DNA of 64,000 nucleotides, taken from the NCBI GenBank assembly GCA_903913315.1, contig CAIWKX010000200.1:1-64000 (forward strand), written 5' to 3'. Origin of the DNA: an uncultured Bacteroidota bacterium. Its GTDB lineage: Bacteria; Bacteroidota; Bacteroidia; Flavobacteriales; Flavobacteriaceae. The notes under the pieces were generated by a model, which was not told where the DNA came from, did not search any database, and worked only from the letters and a program-made list of their open reading frames with translations. Both the position numbers and the translations under genes were made by a program. Below are positions 39,477 through 49,098 of this stretch, piece after piece. Each line of letters begins with the position of its first letter. The first letter of the stretch is position 1.

Positions 39477-40433
39477 ATGAATTACCAAGTATTATTAGAC
39501 AATTTAACCAGTCCAGCCTTATTGTTTTTCCTATTAGGAATCATTGCTGTTCAATTGAAAAGTGATTTAGAAATCCCATCCAATTCATCTAAATTTATTT
39601 CCTTGTACTTATTGTTTTCGATAGGTTTCAAGGGAGGGCAAGAACTGTCTCACAGCCACTTGAACCTTTCGGTAATTTGGTCCATTCTTTTTGGAATAGC
39701 ACTATCAATAGCGATTCCTCTCTATACTTTTTTCATATTAAAAAAGAAATTAGGCATCGAAAATGCAGGAGCCATTGCAGCGGCGTATGGATCGGTAAGC
39801 GCGGTGACTTTTGTAACAGCTGTTTCGTTTTTAGAATTTCAAAAAGTGACGTTTAATGGTCACATGGTAGCTATTATGGCGCTTATGGAAGCACCCGCCA
39901 TCATTGTGGGCGTAATGCTGATTTCATGGTTTAAAAAAGGTAGTAGTCTAAAAATTTCGAACATTATCAAACACTCGTTAACAAATGGAAGTGTGCTACT
40001 TATTTTGGGAAGCTTACTCATTGGATTTCTTGCCAATCAAGATCAAGCACAAGGAATAAAGCCCTTTACCACCGATTTATTCAAAGGATTTTTAGTTTTA
40101 TTCCTATTAGATATGGGAATAACTAGTGGACGAAAATTAAACGAATTCATCAAAAATGGTTGGTTTACCACTCTTTTTGCTATAGTAATTCCCTTAATTA
40201 ATGGATGTGTAGTAGCCTATTTCAGCAGCTACATCACTCCAGAAGTTGGAGATCGATTTATATTTTCAGTATTAGCAGCTAGTGCTTCTTATATTGCTGT
40301 TCCCGCTGCTATGAAAATTGCAGTTCCTAATGCAAATCCGGGATTATATTTACCAATGGCATTAGCAGTAACATTTCCATTCAATATTACTTTCGGATTG
40401 CCATTGTATTATGTTGTAATAAAGTTCTTTTAA
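39477..40433 (+). CDS. Sodium-dependent bicarbonate transport family permease (SbtA/DUF897)
   Basis: SPALLFFLLGIIAVQLKSDLEIPSNSSKFISLYLLFSIGFKGGQEL; 10 TM-like profile. Confidence 0.9.
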   Translation: MNYQVLLDNLTSPALLFFLLGIIAVQLKSDLEIPSNSSKFISLYLLFSIGFKGGQELSHSHLNLSVIWSILFGIALSIAIPLYTFFILKKKLGIENAGAIAAAYGSVSAVTFVTAVSFLEFQKVTFNGHMVAIMALMEAPAIIVGVMLISWFKKGSSLKISNIIKHSLTNGSVLLILGSLLIGFLANQDQAQGIKPFTTDLFKGFLVLFLLDMGITSGRKLNEFIKNGWFTTLFAIVIPLINGCVVAYFSSYITPEVGDRFIFSVLAASASYIAVPAAMKIAVPNANPGLYLPMALAVTFPFNITFGLPLYYVVIKFF

Positions 40434-40554
40434 TATGAATACACAATTTAGTTTCATAATTAAAATTTAGAAGACAAAATTGGAAATTAAAATACAAATT
40501 ACTCTATAAATTAAATTGATAGTTTTTATATTTGCATCAAATTTTATTATATCA

Positions 40555-41496
40555 ATGACAATCACACAACTTAAATATGTTTTGGCAGTAGCCGAATATA
40601 AAAATTTCACCCTTGCTGCAGAAAAATGTTTTGTAACACAACCTACATTAAGTATGCAAATTCAAAAAGTAGAAGAAGAACTTGGAATTCAAATATTTGA
40701 TCGAACTAAAAAACCAATTCAATTAACAGAAATTGGACAGAAAATTGTCAATCAGTCTAAAAATATTGTAAACGAAGCAGATAGAATCCAAGATATTGTT
40801 GACCAACAAAAAGGTTTTATTGGTGGAGAATTTCGTTTGGGTATTATTCCAACAGTAATGCCAACATTACTTCCCATGTTTCTAAATAACTTTATAAAAA
40901 AATACCCCAAAGTAAAGTTAATCATTGAAGAATTAAATACCCAAGATATTATATTTAAATTAAATAATGGTCACCTGGATGCTGCTATTGCAGCTACACC
41001 TTTAGAAGAAGAAAAAATCAAAGAAGTAGTATTGTTTTACGAACCATTTGTAGCGTATATACCAGAAAATCATAATAATTTTAGCAAAAAAGAAATTGAA
41101 ATTTCTGACTTGAATTTAGATGAAATTTTATTATTGCAAGATGGTCATTGCTTTAGAGATAGTATAGTAAACCTTTGCAAAAATAACAATAATTTAGAAC
41201 ACAATCATTTTCAACTAGAAAGCGGCAGTTTTGAAACATTAATAAAATTAGCAGATGAAGGTTTAGGAACCACACTTTTACCCTATTTACATACCTTAGA
41301 TTTAAAGGAAAAAGACCAAATTAAATTACGTCATTTTGTAGAACCAAAACCTGCTAGAGAAGTCAGTTTAATTTACCCTAAAAATGAATTGAAAATTCAC
41401 ATCATCGATGCCTTAAGAAACACAATTTCAGGAGTTATTAAAGGTGCTATTGTTTTTAATAACGTAAAAATAATTAGCCCAAAAGCAGCTAAATAA
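40555..41496 (+). CDS. oxyR: OxyR-type LysR hydrogen peroxide-responsive regulator
   Basis: MTITQLKYVLAVAEYKNFTLAAEKCFVTQPTLSMQIQKVEEELG; DGHCFRDSIVNLC redox region. Confidence 0.88.
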   Translation: MTITQLKYVLAVAEYKNFTLAAEKCFVTQPTLSMQIQKVEEELGIQIFDRTKKPIQLTEIGQKIVNQSKNIVNEADRIQDIVDQQKGFIGGEFRLGIIPTVMPTLLPMFLNNFIKKYPKVKLIIEELNTQDIIFKLNNGHLDAAIAATPLEEEKIKEVVLFYEPFVAYIPENHNNFSKKEIEISDLNLDEILLLQDGHCFRDSIVNLCKNNNNLEHNHFQLESGSFETLIKLADEGLGTTLLPYLHTLDLKEKDQIKLRHFVEPKPAREVSLIYPKNELKIHIIDALRNTISGVIKGAIVFNNVKIISPKAAK

Positions 41497-41576
41497 ATTT
41501 TTAAAAAAAAATACTTCGGAAAACTTAAATCAAGAATATATTAATTTTATAGGTTTTTAAAAGAAAACATACTAAA

Positions 41577-41602
41577 AAAGGAGCTCAATTAAGCTCCTTT
41601 TC
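41577..41602. terminator. Hairpin terminator overlapping the 3' end of the small minus-strand gene
   Basis: AAAAGGAGCTCAATTAAGCTCCTTTT. Confidence 0.7.
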
Positions 41603-41807
41603 TTTGGTTAATAAATTCTAAATCCATGAGACAATTTTCAAGCTCCGGCTTGTTATTTGTAAAATACAATAACCAGTTTTTTAACTGATCAATTTCGTAA
41701 GGCAACAAATTATGGGTTGCTTTTTTTAGCTTTCTTTTAAAAAGATTAGGGTCGATACTTACACTTTCCAATTCTGACTTAGTGTAATCATAAATCATTC
41801 TAGGCAT
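41589..41807 (-). CDS. Small paralogous protein, copy A
   Basis: MPRMIYDYTKSELESVSIDPNLFKRKLKKATHNLLPYEIDQLKNWLLYFTNNKPELENCL. Confidence 0.75.
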   Translation of the reverse strand: MPRMIYDYTKSELESVSIDPNLFKRKLKKATHNLLPYEIDQLKNWLLYFTNNKPELENCLMDLEFINQRKGA

Positions 41808-42013
41808 AGGTTAAAGTTTTAGGTTAATTAATCATTTAATTAGGTAAATTTGGGATAAACCGTTAGTAAATTTAAAATAAATTTACAATCTCACCAAATA
41901 AAATGATTTTTTTTATAGATAAAACGCACTTTATGCCGATTATTTACATTTTATTGTTTTTTTTGAAATATTTTGCTTACAAAAAACTATTGTTGCGAAA
42001 AATATGATTATAA

Positions 42014-42045
42014 AAAAAAGGAACAAATAAAGTTCCTTTTTTTTT
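42014..42045. terminator. Hairpin terminator after copy B
   Basis: AAAAAAAAGGAAC-AAATAAA-GTTCCTTTTTTTT. Confidence 0.7.
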
Positions 42046-42046
42046 A

Positions 42047-42241
42047 TTAATTTTCATTCAGTAAACATTTCCTTAATTCCGGTTTTTCTATGGTGAAATT
42101 GAGTAACCATTCGGTTAGCTGTTCAATCTCATAAGGCAATAACATTTTTAAAGCTTTTTCTAATTCTTTACAAAATAACTTAGCATCGAAACTAACTCTT
42201 TCAAGAACTGTTTTTGTGTAATTATAAATCATTCTAGACAT
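42047..42241 (-). CDS. Small paralogous protein, copy B
   Basis: MSRMIYNYTKTVLERVSFDAKLFCKELEKALKMLLPYEIEQLTEWLLNFTIEKPELRKCLLNEN; start set by paralog alignment. Confidence 0.75.
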   Translation of the reverse strand: MSRMIYNYTKTVLERVSFDAKLFCKELEKALKMLLPYEIEQLTEWLLNFTIEKPELRKCLLNEN

Positions 42242-42445
42242 AAGTAAAAGTATTAAGATTCTCATCTAAACAAGAACATATTGATAAATTTGGTTCAATA
42301 AAACTACAATTAAATATCTTAGTACACAAAAAAAACAAGTGAAATATACGTTTAAAATTAACAAAGACCGACAAAATACATAGTTAATCAATAAAATTAG
42401 TGTTTTTTCTTACTTAATAAAAGAATACTATGATGACATTATTAT

Positions 42446-42640
42446 TCAAGTAATACTTTGTAAACATAATCTTAAATCGGGTCTTTCTTTTGTAAAACTA
42501 AATAACCATTCTTTTAATTGCTCAATTTCGTAGGGTAAAAGTGATTGTATTGCTTTTTCAAGTTCTTTTCTAAAAAGTTTAGCATCAAAACTTACTCTTT
42601 CTAAAACGGATTTAGTGTAATCATAAATTAATCTAGACAT
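42446..42640 (-). CDS. Small paralogous protein, copy C
   Basis: MSRLIYDYTKSVLERVSFDAKLFRKELEKAIQSLLPYEIEQLKEWLFSFTKERPDLRLCLQSIT. Confidence 0.75.
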   Translation of the reverse strand: MSRLIYDYTKSVLERVSFDAKLFRKELEKAIQSLLPYEIEQLKEWLFSFTKERPDLRLCLQSIT

Positions 42641-42730
42641 AATACATTTTACATTAATAAATTAAAAAGTAACCTTTTACCACTCAATAGAGTAAACGCA
42701 ATAATATTAAAAATAGTATTCTTCAATTAA

Positions 42731-43420
42731 CTATTTTTTTATTCCCCTCAACATTTCTCTTTTTCCTGGAGCCCCTGGTAATTTCTCCACCACAAAACCA
42801 CAATCCAACATGGCTCTCTTAATGGAGCTTCGACAAGCATAGGTTACTAAAACCCCTCCAGGTTTTAAAGAAAGAAACATTTTTTTAAAAATTTCATGCG
42901 ACCATAGTTCGGGTTGAACTCTAAACCCAAATGCATCGAAGTAAATCAAATCAAATTCATTAACATCCGAAATATCTTGAAAAAATTGTTTTCTTTTAGT
43001 TAAAGTAAAATTATTTGAGAGGATCAATTTTTCACCCCATTCTGCTTGGTGCATAGCATTAAAAACATCTATTTTATCCAAAACATTTAACGCTGAAACA
43101 TAATTCATTTGCAAAACTTCATCAAGAAGTATGGGATAAGCCTCTACGCCTGTGTACGCTATATTTTGATTTAACTGGTCAGCTTCTAAATAGGTTATAA
43201 AAGCATTCAATCCAGTTCCAAAACCAATCTCTAAAATAGAAACGGACTTTCCTTCTCTCGCGCTTTTGCGAGCAGGAGCAGCAAACAAAGAAAGTCCGTT
43301 TTTTATAAATACATGATAGGCTTCTTGAATTGCTCCATGTTTAGAATGATAACTTTCGTTCCAATCAGGCAAATGAATCGTTGTGGAACCATCTTGTGTG
43401 GTTAGAATCTCTCTTTTCAA
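42731..43420 (-). CDS. mnmD: tRNA 5-methylaminomethyl-2-thiouridine methyltransferase (MnmD-like)
   Basis: DGSTTIHLPDWNESYHSKHGAIQEAYHVFI, SILEIGFGTGLNAFIT, FDAFGFRVQPELWS. Confidence 0.92.
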   Translation of the reverse strand: MKREILTTQDGSTTIHLPDWNESYHSKHGAIQEAYHVFIKNGLSLFAAPARKSAREGKSVSILEIGFGTGLNAFITYLEADQLNQNIAYTGVEAYPILLDEVLQMNYVSALNVLDKIDVFNAMHQAEWGEKLILSNNFTLTKRKQFFQDISDVNEFDLIYFDAFGFRVQPELWSHEIFKKMFLSLKPGGVLVTYACRSSIKRAMLDCGFVVEKLPGAPGKREMLRGIKK

Positions 43421-43423
43421 AAT

Positions 43424-43873
43424 TTAGTGAATATACAATTTTTTAATTCTAGGAATGGGTCCACCACATTTACCTTGATGGCAAGTTATGCAGGCATCTA
43501 AGCCTTTATTGAAATTCTCTTTTATTGTGGTAGCACTACTACTATAAATCAATTTTTGAGCAGCAATATACTTCTTGGCATTTTCTTTAAAAAAAGCATC
43601 ATTATCACTGGGTGTAGTAAATTTAGCTACATAAATTTTATTGAAAAACTCAGGAAACTTTCCAATAGTATCTCCTTTTACAATTCTATCTCTAATTTGT
43701 TTATTGTAAGCATACATTTGCTCCATCAGAGACGCCATTTCTGACATTTGATACATATCGAATTGCTTCTCTTTGTGACACGAATTTATCTCTTCTTTTA
43801 CCCTAACTTTCTTTTCTTTTTTTTGACATGAAAAAAAAGTTAACACCAATAAAAGAATTGCTATTTTATTCAT
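43424..43873 (-). CDS. Putative lipoprotein with one heme-binding CxxCH motif
   Basis: Lipobox FFSC; CITCHQGKCGGPIPRIKKLYIH near the C-terminus. Confidence 0.7.
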   Translation of the reverse strand: MNKIAILLLVLTFFSCQKKEKKVRVKEEINSCHKEKQFDMYQMSEMASLMEQMYAYNKQIRDRIVKGDTIGKFPEFFNKIYVAKFTTPSDNDAFFKENAKKYIAAQKLIYSSSATTIKENFNKGLDACITCHQGKCGGPIPRIKKLYIH

Positions 43874-43883
43874 CTTATAAATT

Positions 43884-44375
43884 CTATTTTTTAATTAAAA
43901 CACCATCCGCCAAAAACGAATAGTTAGTTTCTGGAGCAACTATACTATCAATTGCAGCTTTAGATTTTCCTGCATCTTTAGCATATTCCTTTAAATCTTC
44001 AATAGAGGTAACCTCTATAAATGCTTTACCACTAACAATAGCCTCACTTTCAGCCGCATTTTTAGGCACAAAAAAACCATAATCTTTAAATTTTACAAAT
44101 GCAGACTTCCCTTCTCCTAAATCTAAATTCATCCAACATCCTTTCTTTTGACAAACTTCTGTGATTTTTGCAGTCACTTTAACAGGTAATGTATCTGTCG
44201 GCTTCATTGCTTTGTACTTGGCAAGCAAATCTTCTTTAGTCATGGCTCCATCAGCAGTAATAGGGTCTCCAAACTTTGCATAGGCGATAGCCTTTTCCTC
44301 TACTTTGACAGCTTCATTTTTTTTGCAACTTGTTAAGGATAAAACAGTCAATAGGGTGTATAATATTTTTCTCAT
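43884..44375 (-). CDS. DUF4920 family lipoprotein
   Basis: Lipobox LTSC; VTAKITEVCQKKGCWMNLDLGEGKSAFVKFKDYGFFVP. Confidence 0.82.
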   Translation of the reverse strand: MRKILYTLLTVLSLTSCKKNEAVKVEEKAIAYAKFGDPITADGAMTKEDLLAKYKAMKPTDTLPVKVTAKITEVCQKKGCWMNLDLGEGKSAFVKFKDYGFFVPKNAAESEAIVSGKAFIEVTSIEDLKEYAKDAGKSKAAIDSIVAPETNYSFLADGVLIKK

Positions 44376-44654
44376 CTGTAATTAATTTATAAGAGACAAA
44401 AATAAACAGATATTGAAAACTATCGTGAAAAAACCTATCTTTTTTTTACATTCATTGAGAATTATCTATTTTTTTTGTAATAGATTAAAAAAAAATAGAA
44501 AAATAGTAATTTATTTAGAATAGTTAAAAAAACATTCATTTTTTTATTAGTTTAGCGAAATATTAAATCACTATAATTATAAATTTTAAAATATTTCATA
44601 ATAATCTTATTTTCAGTATATTATAAATTATTTTTACTTAACTAACTACAAAAA

Positions 44655-45722
44655 ATGAGTCTAAAAAATACTCTCGAAATCGATATAGTAAAAGTTTCTT
44701 CTTCTAAAATTGATAGTGTAGATTTTGAAAACATTGCTTTTGGAAATATTTTCACTGATCACATGTTAATTTGCGATTTCAAAGAGGGTGCTTGGCAAAA
44801 ACCTGTTATCAAACCCTACGAACCTTTTATGATTGATCCTTCAGCAAAGGTTTTTCATTATGGACAAGCCATTTTTGAAGGAATGAAAGCTTACAAAGAT
44901 GAAAATGATGACGTTTGGCTATTTAGACCGGATGAAAATTTTCATCGCTTTAATAAATCAGCGGTGAGAATGGCTATGCCCGAAGTTCCTGAAACCATAT
45001 TTATTGATGGTCTGAAAACTATTATTGACTTAGATCGCAATTGGGTTAAAAAAGGCTTAGGAAATACCCTATACATCAGACCATTTATGATTGCAATTGG
45101 TTCTGGAGTGATTGCTCAACCTTCAACGCAATATCGTTTCATGATTATTCTTTCCCCAGCCAAATCCTATTATTCAGGTGATGTTAAAGTGATTGTTGCC
45201 GATCATTATAGTCGTGCTGCAAATGGTGGTATTGGTGCCGCAAAAGCTGCCGGAAATTACTCAGCTCAATTCTATCCTACAAAATTAGCGAATGAAAAAG
45301 GGTACCAACAAATTATTTGGACAGATGATGCAACGCATACCAAACTTGAAGAAGCGGGAACAATGAATGTTTTCTTTAGAATTAATGATACTTTATATAC
45401 GGCACCAACTAGCGAAAGAATTTTAGATGGAGTAACTCGAAAAAGTTTAATTGATTTGGCACGACGCGAAGGTTTAAAAGTTGAAGTTCGCTCAGTTCTA
45501 GTAGACGAGTTAGTAAATGCAGCTCAAGAGGGAAGTCTAAAAGAAATTTTCGGAGCAGGAACAGCTGCAGTAGTAAGTCCAATAAGTGCTTTTGCTTATC
45601 AAGATATAGAATATACGTTACCTAAAATTGAAAATTCATTCGCACTTCAATTAAAAGACAAATTGACTAAAATTCAATATAAATTAGCCGAAGACACTTT
45701 TAATTGGACGGTTAAAATCTAA
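44655..45722 (+). CDS. ilvE: Branched-chain amino acid aminotransferase
   Basis: FHYGQAIFEGMKAYK, YIRPFMIAIGSGVI, EEAGTMNVFF, FGAGTAAVVSP. Confidence 0.95.
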   Translation: MSLKNTLEIDIVKVSSSKIDSVDFENIAFGNIFTDHMLICDFKEGAWQKPVIKPYEPFMIDPSAKVFHYGQAIFEGMKAYKDENDDVWLFRPDENFHRFNKSAVRMAMPEVPETIFIDGLKTIIDLDRNWVKKGLGNTLYIRPFMIAIGSGVIAQPSTQYRFMIILSPAKSYYSGDVKVIVADHYSRAANGGIGAAKAAGNYSAQFYPTKLANEKGYQQIIWTDDATHTKLEEAGTMNVFFRINDTLYTAPTSERILDGVTRKSLIDLARREGLKVEVRSVLVDELVNAAQEGSLKEIFGAGTAAVVSPISAFAYQDIEYTLPKIENSFALQLKDKLTKIQYKLAEDTFNWTVKI

Positions 45723-45745
45723 AATTTGAGTCCGAAAATTGCTAT

Positions 45746-45782
45746 AAAAAAAGCGCTTACTGCAAAGTAAAGCGCTTTTTTT
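45746..45782 (+). terminator. Hairpin terminator
   Basis: AAAAAAAGCGCTT...AAGCGCTTTTTTT. Confidence 0.8.
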
Positions 45783-45798
45783 ACAGCATCACTTTAAT

Positions 45799-47286
45799 TT
45801 AAATGGAAAACCATTTACTTACCATTTCTTTTTCAGAATCTATGGCGTTCTTGTGAATAAATTCATTTGTTTTCCCATTATAAACATACTCTTTTTCCCA
45901 AAGTAAATGGTTAGATGCTAATTCTTTAATACTATCACAAACAAATTTTATTTCTGCAGTTGTTGTCGTTGGATGAATTGACATTCTAATCCAACCTGGT
46001 TTTTTTATTAGATCCCCAGAAGTAATTAAACAGACTAAATCATGGGAAGTTTCTTGATCAACATGAAGTAAATAATGACCATAGGTTCCTGCACAACTAC
46101 AGCCACCTCGAGTTTGAATTCCAAATTTATCATTTAACATTTTTACACCTAAATTAAAATGTAAATCGTTGATATAAAATGAAATTACTCCTAACCTATC
46201 CTCATGTTCTTTCGCTAAAATATTGATATTTTCAGTAGTTCCTAAAGCATCAAAAATATATTCCACTATTTCATGCTCACGTTCTAGTATATTAGTAACA
46301 CCCATTTTTTCCTTCAATTGTATGGCTAAAGCCGTTTTAATCACTTGAAGAAAACCTGGTGTTCCACCATCTTCTCTATCTTCTATATTATCAATATATT
46401 TATGCTCTCCCCAAGGATTTGTCCAACTCACAGTTCCCCCACCTGGACAATCAGGGATACTATTTTTATACAAATTTTTATTAAAAACTAAAACTCCTGA
46501 AGTTCCTGGACCTCCTAGAAATTTGTGGGGGCTAAAGAAAATAGCATCCAAATAACTTTCAGTATCCTCTGGGTGCATATCAATAGTCACATAAGGACCA
46601 GAGCATGCAAAATCCACAAAACAAACGCCATTATTTTGATGCATTAATTTAGCAACTTCATGATAGGGTGTTTTAATCCCAGTTACATTAGAGCAAGAAG
46701 TAATTGAAGCAATTTTAAAACTCCTATCTTTATATTTCTCTAAAAGAATTTTCAAATTTTCAACAGCAAACAATCCATTCTCTCCAGCAGGAATAATTTC
46801 AACATCAGCCATAGTTTCTAGCCAAGATGTCTGATTTGAATGATGCTCCATATGGGAAATAAAAACTATCGGTTTTAATTCCTTTGGAATAGCAGTAAAT
46901 TCTTTTAAATTTTCTGGTATTTTTAATCCTAAAATACGTTGAAATTTATTTACCACACCTGTCATTCCTGTACCAGTATTGATTAAAACATCATTATCAG
47001 TGGCATTTACATGTTTTTTGATAATGTGCTTTGCTTCATGATACGCCATCGTCATTGCGGTTCCTGTAACTGAAGTTTCCGTATGCGTATTGGCCACAAA
47101 TGGACCAAATTCATTCATCAATTTTTCTTCAATGGGACGATACAAACGACCACTAGCCGTCCAATCGGTATAGATAATTTTCTTTTTGCCATAAGGCGAA
47201 TCAAACTCTTGATCAATACCTATAATATGCTTTCGGAATTGTTGAAAATAAAGTTCTAATTGTGTTGTAGATTCTATGGTAGTCAT
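45799..47286 (-). CDS. Class V aminotransferase / cysteine desulfurase-like protein
   Basis: SFSPHKFLGGPGTSGVLVF PLP-lysine region, TRGGCSCAGTYG; internal Met start preferred. Confidence 0.87.
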   Translation of the reverse strand: MTTIESTTQLELYFQQFRKHIIGIDQEFDSPYGKKKIIYTDWTASGRLYRPIEEKLMNEFGPFVANTHTETSVTGTAMTMAYHEAKHIIKKHVNATDNDVLINTGTGMTGVVNKFQRILGLKIPENLKEFTAIPKELKPIVFISHMEHHSNQTSWLETMADVEIIPAGENGLFAVENLKILLEKYKDRSFKIASITSCSNVTGIKTPYHEVAKLMHQNNGVCFVDFACSGPYVTIDMHPEDTESYLDAIFFSPHKFLGGPGTSGVLVFNKNLYKNSIPDCPGGGTVSWTNPWGEHKYIDNIEDREDGGTPGFLQVIKTALAIQLKEKMGVTNILEREHEIVEYIFDALGTTENINILAKEHEDRLGVISFYINDLHFNLGVKMLNDKFGIQTRGGCSCAGTYGHYLLHVDQETSHDLVCLITSGDLIKKPGWIRMSIHPTTTTAEIKFVCDSIKELASNHLLWEKEYVYNGKTNEFIHKNAIDSEKEMVSKWFSI

Positions 47287-47375
47287 TGTGTTTAGTTTGT
47301 GCGCCAAAGATACGGATTTTTAAGAATATTATAATGAGTAATGCAACATAACAAAATATGTTAAACAACTATTAA

Positions 47376-48977
47376 TTAGTTAGTTTTAGATTTAATATCA
47401 TATAAAATCCATTCCAATTCAGGGTCTTTATTATCAATTTTATCTTGTATAGTAGGTATGATTTCTTTATCAGGATAAATTCCATGACCAAAAACAGTGG
47501 TTTGATGAGTTGTTTTAACATCCATTAATCCCATTCGTAAGGGTAATTTTGAATTGGGGAGCGTCAAAATGGGCAACAATCCAGCTACAGTAGAGTTAAA
47601 TCCGCCTCCCGTTTCTTCTCCAACAAAAGTGATATCTTTATTGGCCTTTAAAGTGGAGGCTAATAAACATGAGGCTGAAAAACTACCCCCATTGATGATA
47701 ACATATATTTTACCCTTAAAATGATTAGGGTTACTCTTTCTTTCCTTGGAACCAACTAATGAATAAGTACAAGTGCCATCATTATTTTTTTTAGTTCTCA
47801 AATAAGAAAATAACATATAGAAAGGATAACCTGTAGCAACAAAAGGGTAACTTACTTTAGATATTTTACTAAAAATCCCCAATTTCCAAAGACTCGTTTT
47901 AGAAGTAACTTCTGCATTTTGAAGCATAACAAAACTTTTATCGGTCAAATAAGAATTCAGCGCTACAACTTCTGCTACCCTTCCTCCTGGATTATTTCTT
48001 ACATCAAGAATCAAGGTTTTAATATGTTTTTGCGCTAATTTGTTAAATAGCTCATGATACGCTTTATGGAAATTCCCTTTTGAAAAATCTCTAATTTTTA
48101 AAATCGCAGTAGTACTATCGGTCGGAATAAAACGTAAATTCTTACTCAACAACTTGCTTGTTTCATCGTAGCCATAAATTCTTTTTTCTTTCTTAGAAAT
48201 TGTATTTTTCTTGTCTGATGTTTTTACAATAACAGCTTCTTTAGTTTTTACTTCTGGCTGTAAACGTTTGACAATAAAACTTTTTAATGAATCATTTTGT
48301 TTTAAAACATAAGTCAAACTATCATGTATCCCTATTTCATTTGTAAAATAAGTTGGAAATCGTTTAGAAAACCCTCTAGTTATATAGGTAGTATTATATC
48401 CATCAGAGGTATATGTTTCTTTGTATTTATTATAAATATTTTGCGGTGAGATTTGATTGATGCTGATAACTTCTGCTCCCAATTGTATTGCTTTTTCTTT
48501 CGATTTATTTTTAACAACAAACAATTTATAATTTACCCATTCAAAATCAAATTGTGATAATGGTCCGGTACCCGATTTCGAAAATCGCTTCAAATCTTTT
48601 TTATTGCTTTTTTTAAATACTGGAGATACAATCATATGCCCTTGATGAACAGATGCGATTACTGGACTTATCAAAAAGAAAAATTCCTTGCTTGTCATAG
48701 GTCGATTGATAACTCGTCTAACACTATCAAATTTTCCATCTAACTTTTCTTTGGAAATGTATTTGTATAAACTCGGATGTAGTTTTTCTAATTTATGCTG
48801 GGCATAATCAACATCTTTTTGTAGCTTTTCTATGGCAATTGGTTGCTCTAATTTATAATTGTATTTTTCAACTGAGGTACAATTTACAAATAAAAAAAGC
48901 AAAAAAAGAAGACTATATTCTTCTTTGAAAGTCCCAATTTTATTAGCCATATCAAGCATTTTAATCATAGTTTTCAA
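47376..48977 (-). CDS. S41 family peptidase (lipoprotein-like)
   Basis: LILDVRNNPGGRVAEV, INGGSFSASCLLASTLKAN. Confidence 0.88.
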   Translation of the reverse strand: MKTMIKMLDMANKIGTFKEEYSLLFLLFLFVNCTSVEKYNYKLEQPIAIEKLQKDVDYAQHKLEKLHPSLYKYISKEKLDGKFDSVRRVINRPMTSKEFFFLISPVIASVHQGHMIVSPVFKKSNKKDLKRFSKSGTGPLSQFDFEWVNYKLFVVKNKSKEKAIQLGAEVISINQISPQNIYNKYKETYTSDGYNTTYITRGFSKRFPTYFTNEIGIHDSLTYVLKQNDSLKSFIVKRLQPEVKTKEAVIVKTSDKKNTISKKEKRIYGYDETSKLLSKNLRFIPTDSTTAILKIRDFSKGNFHKAYHELFNKLAQKHIKTLILDVRNNPGGRVAEVVALNSYLTDKSFVMLQNAEVTSKTSLWKLGIFSKISKVSYPFVATGYPFYMLFSYLRTKKNNDGTCTYSLVGSKERKSNPNHFKGKIYVIINGGSFSASCLLASTLKANKDITFVGEETGGGFNSTVAGLLPILTLPNSKLPLRMGLMDVKTTHQTTVFGHGIYPDKEIIPTIQDKIDNKDPELEWILYDIKSKTN

Positions 48978-49098
48978 ATATACAGTTATTTCTTTTTTGA
49001 TAAATAATTTTAACGTTCTCTTGAATATTTTTTAAATAAAGTGTAGTCGTATTTTGAAAATAAACATTAAATTTGGAAGTACGTTAGTCCTAACTAGT

